Source: Copromyces sp. CBS 386.78 (lineage: Eukaryota; Ascomycota; Sordariomycetes; Sordariales; Sordariaceae). From it: 38,481 nucleotides of DNA. The stretch lies in NCBI GenBank assembly GCA_030685235.1, contig MU839293.1:1-38481 (forward strand), in the 5' to 3' direction. Of the stretch, positions 34,601-38,481 are shown in pieces. The position numbers were made by a program, and so were the translations under genes. Under the pieces are notes generated by a model. The model made no database searches. It worked only from the letters and a program-made list of their open reading frames with translations, and had not been told where the DNA came from. Each line of letters opens with the position of its first letter. Within the stretch, counting starts at the first letter, position 1.

Positions 34601-36511
34601 AGGTATTAAATTTAAGAAGGGTAGTAAATAGTAGGCTATTAAAGGGTAAGAGGGGGTATTTAAAAAAGGGGGAAAATATTTTAAATAATTTAGATTACTA
34701 ATTTCCTAAAATTATCGGCAAATTTATTTATAGCCTTATTAGTAGCGGACTACTTTTTAGTAAATTCTTTCATAATAATTTAAATAATTTTTTTAATAAT
34801 TAAAATACTATTATCCTCGGAAGAAATATTATTATTAAATTTAATAACTTTCCTAAAAGATTTACGCGTTTTAATAATAATTTCCTCTTTATTAGAATCG
34901 GAGGAGGCTAAAGACTTAAAAGTATTAATTTTATTAAACTATTTAATAATAAGGTCGTTAAATTCACTAGCAAAAGTAATTTAATTTATTTAGTAAATTT
35001 CCTTTTTAAGCTTATATATAAAAATAATAATTATATATTTAATATTAATAAATAGTTTCTTATAGAAATTCTTAATAATTAAATCCTTAATATTATCGTA
35101 TTTAATAGAAGATTAATAAGTAAGAAAGGTAGAATAATTAAGGATAGCGTTAATAATTTTTATTTTATTATAAAGGATACGCTTAATATAGAATTTCTTT
35201 AGAATAATAAACGTATTATCGGTCTATTTAAAATCTTTAATTCTATAAGCGGTTTTAAAAGCCGAAATAAAATTCTCCTAAGTAATATTAATATTAATTT
35301 TAAATTAGCGGAAAATACCTTTAACGACGTCCTTAAGCTACTTTTTATATTAACCGATTTAAATAGTAATTTTGAATTTGTTATTATTAAAGTTAGCGTA
35401 TTTAACCTCTTTTTCGAAAAGTTCGAAATATTTAATAATTTTCTTATTATTAAATTTCTTTTTAAAATTAATATTATAAACGTAAATTATAGTATTACTC
35501 CTAATAAAGAGAGCGGTAGAATTAAAAATTCCCGGGATAGTAAGCTTCTAAATATTAGAGGCGGAAGGGGAGGAAGAAATATTAAATATAATATTTAATA
35601 ATAATTAATTATAAAATAAGGGTCTTTAAATTAAAGTATTATATTAGAAGGGGAAATATATTAATAATTATATAGGGTTATATTTTAGGTTATTATAATT
35701 ATTCGGAAACGGATAAATTTAATATCCTTTATTAAAATACTTTTTATCCTTTAAATACTTTTATACTATTTAGATTAAAGTATTTATATTTCAATTGGGG
35801 TAATTAGGGTATTAGGTATTATATTAATTCGGAGGTCCGGTTATAATTTCGTTTAAGTAACGGTATTTACTATTATAATAAATAATAAGTATCGCCCTTC
35901 TAACTATATTTACTTCTAATAAGAAATTAGTTATTCGTAAAAGGTTAATTAAAATTACTTGAAATATTAATATAATATACCCTAAAAGGATTACGACTAT
36001 TCTATAGAAGAGTTCGGTATATAAATTATAAATATTTATACCGAATATAAGTAAAAGTAGTAAAGGGGGGGTTTATTATTTATCATTAATTTATAGTCTC
36101 TAATTTACTATATAGTCTAAATTGTTAATTCTTTAGTCTCTAATCTATTATTTTATTAAGTTAATATTTTAAAATAGTTCGTATTTATATTCTATATCGA
36201 TTATAATTTAATTAAAGAGGGAAAAGGGGCTAGTATACTTATTAAAAGGTATTAATAAATTGTAAATTGGACAAAGAGCCTAAAATCCGTATATATCCGG
36301 AATTAAAATCTCTATTGAATCGAGTAAAAGACTTCTTTATTAAAGGAAGTAATTAGTTGCTTATTATTTAACCTTCAGCTTTTAAATTAGTATTCCGAGG
36401 GAAGCGGGGATAATTTTAACTTTTACGAAAAGTTTTAGCCGAAAATTCTTCGAATTCGTATTAATTAATTTAATTAGGAATTTGAAATTTATTTTGTCTT
36501 TATTATTATTT
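28641..36511 (-). mobile_element. G3 gypsy gag-pol region, RIPed
   Basis: Minus-strand order, right to left: leader and gag-like region from 36.5 to about 33.4 kb, with one surviving 66-codon open patch at 33,939-33,739 containing K-E-T-K-K-V-W-V-S-E-G. The reverse transcriptase (about 31,760-31,150) has a Y-F-N-D-I-C-I-K-G-P active site, where this lineage normally has F-I-D-D-L-x-I-K-G-P. RNase H at about 31,050-30,400 shows A-T-Y-N-D-P-K, F-E-S-G and F-D-F-E-I-K-Y-I-L-G. The integrase (about 30,200-29,460) shows I-T-P-Y-N-S and Y-G-Y-T-P-F. A Lys/Glu-rich C-terminal part reaches about 28.7 kb. The RT type differs clearly from G1 and G2. Stops are too dense for function. Confidence 0.8.
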
Positions 36512-37075
36512 AATTTAGAATAGAAAATACTATATAAGAAGAAAGATTAGCTCCCTACTATAGAAAAATTAATTTAATTAATATAAAGATTATAAGAATT
36601 AATATTTTAAAAAGGAGAGTAGATCTACTATAAAATAAATTCTATCCGTAAAATAAAGACGAAGAAATCCTTATATACTAACTATCGATTACCTAAAAAA
36701 AATTAGAGCTAATATTAAAGCATTATATTTTAACGGATCCTCGAAAGAGGTTGAAGGAGTAAATCTAAACGTCAATCTTTTTAAAAGGGGATTACGAAGT
36801 AAAGGAAGAATAAACTTAATATAGGAAAAACGAATTTAGGATTAGAATTCGAAATGTATTCTTCTAAGAAGGAATATTATTTAGTCTAAGCTACTTATTT
36901 CTCTTCCTAAATCTCGAAGGAGATTCCTTCTCCTTTTATCTTCAAAGCTTAAACCTATAACTAATAGTACCTAACTAAACAATTAATCTACTCCTACTTG
37001 TAATAAATTACCCTACTCCCTTAATAACCCCGTGGTCCTTTGCTAAGGAAAAAACGTGAAAAAATTCCCTAAATT
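36512..37075 (-). mobile_element. G3 right (5') LTR, 564 bp, strongly RIPed
   Basis: Same length as the left LTR. Differences are mostly CA in the left copy against TA here (for example ACACTACACAAG against ATACTATATAAG). It is followed directly by the ATTAGT duplication and then by the interrupted RNase H frame of G2. Confidence 0.88.
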
Positions 37076-37820
37076 ATTAGTTATTTATTAGTTATAAAGG
37101 TCTTTAAAGTCTTATAATTTGTAAAAACTTTAAATAGTTATTATACCCCTTCGAATTCGAGGCGCCACTTTTCTAAAGCCTTAATAATAGCGAATAATTC
37201 CTTATTATAAATATTATAATTATATTTAGTTAAAGAGTACTATTGATTAAAGTAGGCGATAGGGCGAAGGATACTATTATTATCGTATTATAATAACGTA
37301 CGTCTATATACTTAATTAGAAATATCCGTTTTTATAACGGTCTATTTTAACTAATTGTAAATCCGAAGTATAGGTTTATTTGTAAAAGCTTTTTTTAAAG
37401 CTTCGAAGGATCTTTAATACCGTTTTTCCTATTCTTATCCCGCCGTTTTCTTAATTAATTTATATAACGGGCCGGCGATAATAGAAAAATATTTAATAAA
37501 ACGGCGGTAAAAGTTGGCGAAGTTTAAGAAGCGTTAGAACGATTTCTTAGAATTTAGAATTTCTTATATTGTAATTATAAAAACTTTTTTTAGGTCTATT
37601 TCGAGACTACTTAGGGTAATAATAAAATTTAGATATTTAATTTACTACGTATAGAATTCGTACTTATTAATATCAATTTAGAGTCTTACTTTGATTATTC
37701 TTTATAAAACCTCTTTAATATATTTTTTATACTCTTTTTCGTTATTAAAATAAATTAAAACGTTGTCGAAATAAGCGGTAGCGTAAACGTCGAGAATATT
37801 ATATAGGATATTATTAATTG
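37076..37820 (-). mobile_element. G2 gypsy, 5' fragment: RT and start of RNase H
   Basis: On the minus strand, starting at 37,820, the reverse transcriptase reads I-N-N-I-L, then A-Y-F-D-N-V-L-I-Y (family Y-x-D-D-V-L-I-Y, one Asp now Asn). The thumb F-A-N-F-Y-R-R-F-I and the RNase H follow with R-P-I-A-Y-F, Y-N-K-E-L-F-A-I-I-K-A and E-K-W-R. The frame then enters the TSD and continues at 23,128. The RT is cut abruptly at about 37,820 by un-RIPed sequence, so the G2 gag, protease, RT N-terminus and 5' LTR are missing from the window. Confidence 0.85.
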
Positions 37821-38390
37821 AAACACCATGCCCAAGCAAGGAGATGGTGGCCCACGGCACCAAAAGTGTTGTTATAGAAAATCCGCACCAAAGGTCGCGG
37901 GCCGTGGGCCCCATTAACGCAGCACGGCGGTGTTTCTGTTTACAGGCAGCGAATGCGTAAACACGGACGACATGTTGATCCGTACATTGTCCATGCGCAC
38001 TATTCGCATAGTGTTTCGCATTCGATTGATTGGCTGGAAGGGTGGAGATGCGAAACACTGTGCCAATAGTAAAGACAAATGATTGGTTGAAATAAAACTC
38101 TTTTCTATTTTATAAAAACAAAGCCACTTTCAGGGATTGCACTGATATAAAAAGACTACTAAAATGATCGCCTCGATTAGGCGGTCATTTTGGTACCGGT
38201 TATTATTTTTTCCGATGCTTGGTTGTTGAGAAAATGGAAAAGAAGCGTTTTTCTTAGATTTTGGTTGGAAATGACTAAGTTTTTTTGCCAGCCGGTAAGG
38301 AATTACTAGCCCGGCCGGCAAAAAAATAAGGCCAGTGCGCCTTTTTTTCTTGGAAGGATTTTTGAAAACGACTAAGTTTTTTTCTTTATT
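37821..38390. mobile_element. un-RIPed hairpin-rich segment, possible short non-autonomous element
   Basis: Normal base composition begins sharply at about 37,821. Hairpins: GGCCCACGGC/GCCGTGGGCC (37,849-37,858 and 37,901-37,910); TGTTTAC/GTAAACA (37,937-37,943 and 37,957-37,963); 23-base arms with 21 pairs (37,999-38,021 and 38,048-38,070); 17-base arms with two G-T-compatible mismatches (38,157-38,173 and 38,179-38,195); 16-base arms with one mismatch (38,280-38,295 and 38,311-38,326). GACTAAGTTTTTTT occurs twice (38,273 and 38,370). It is followed by a TAAAAA tail. No coding frame. It could be the 3' end of a LINE or a SINE-like element; no tRNA-type A/B boxes were seen. Confidence 0.5.
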
Positions 38391-38391
38391 A

Positions 38392-38481
38392 ATAAAAATA
38401 AAAATAAAAATAAAAATAAAAATAAAAATAAAAATAAAAATAAAAATAAAAATAAAAATAAAAATAAAAATAAAAATAAAA
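38392..38481 (+). repeat. (TAAAAA)n simple repeat running off the window
   Basis: About 15 perfect hexamer units continue to the last base. Such tails are common at the 3' ends of non-LTR retrotransposons, but a plain microsatellite cannot be excluded. Confidence 0.9.

Noticed and set aside
16600..37800. CRISPR-like or satellite arrays in the AT-rich block
   Set aside because: No regularly spaced identical repeats are present; the repetitive look comes from TA-rich RIP composition.
37702..38058. 118-codon minus-strand open frame as a gene
   Set aside because: It is a chance fusion: the C-terminal part is degraded G2 reverse transcriptase and the N-terminal part lies in the unrelated hairpin-rich segment.

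Overview
The window comes from a filamentous ascomycete, most likely a Sordariomycete. Evidence: short introns with GTRNGT donors and YAG acceptors, compact GC-rich genes, fungus-specific protein families, and about 21 kb of extremely AT-rich, stop-riddled retrotransposon sequence. In that block CpA/TpG has been converted to TpA on both strands, the footprint of repeat-induced point mutation (RIP). Species assignment is not possible from what I can see.

Layout. Bases 1-16,000 are gene-bearing. A 103-codon N-terminal fragment of a fungal NLR/STAND receptor (1139-1503) carries a G/Q/N-rich, sigma-like amyloid motif and stops just before the NACHT domain. It is followed by a yellow/major-royal-jelly-family pseudogene with three in-frame stops and a frameshift (1607-2943). 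Then come a four-BRCT TopBP1/Dpb11/Rad4-type replication-checkpoint scaffold (5076-8301, minus), a secreted Ser-rich and Cys-rich protein (9370-10972, plus), an uncharacterised 610-residue protein with an internal duplication (11950-13782, plus), and an mARC-like MOSC-domain protein (13959-15543, minus). The BRCT and secreted genes are divergent; the 610-residue and MOSC genes are convergent. A small MITE-like inverted-repeat element lies at about 15.79-16.01 kb.

Bases 16,380-37,820 are a heterochromatin-like retrotransposon nest. A 231-bp solo LTR with a perfect 5-bp target-site duplication sits at its edge. Element G1 (minus-strand Ty3/gypsy chromovirus, 17,065-20,847) is cut inside its reverse transcriptase by the LTR of G2 (another minus-strand gypsy, 20,848-37,820). 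G2 is in turn split inside its RNase H by G3, a 13.95-kb minus-strand gypsy element of a different lineage (23,129-37,075) with 564-bp LTRs and a 6-bp flanking duplication. Joining the two halves of G2 at that duplication keeps one reading frame, which confirms the order of events. About 4.5 kb inside G3 (24.13-28.64 kb) is not explained by its gag-pol.

Bases 37,821-38,481 are an un-RIPed segment that truncates G2. It contains five closely spaced hairpins and ends in a (TAAAAA)n tail running off the window. The genes form no shared pathway; the window is a gene-island/RIPed-repeat boundary with two gene relics at its left end.
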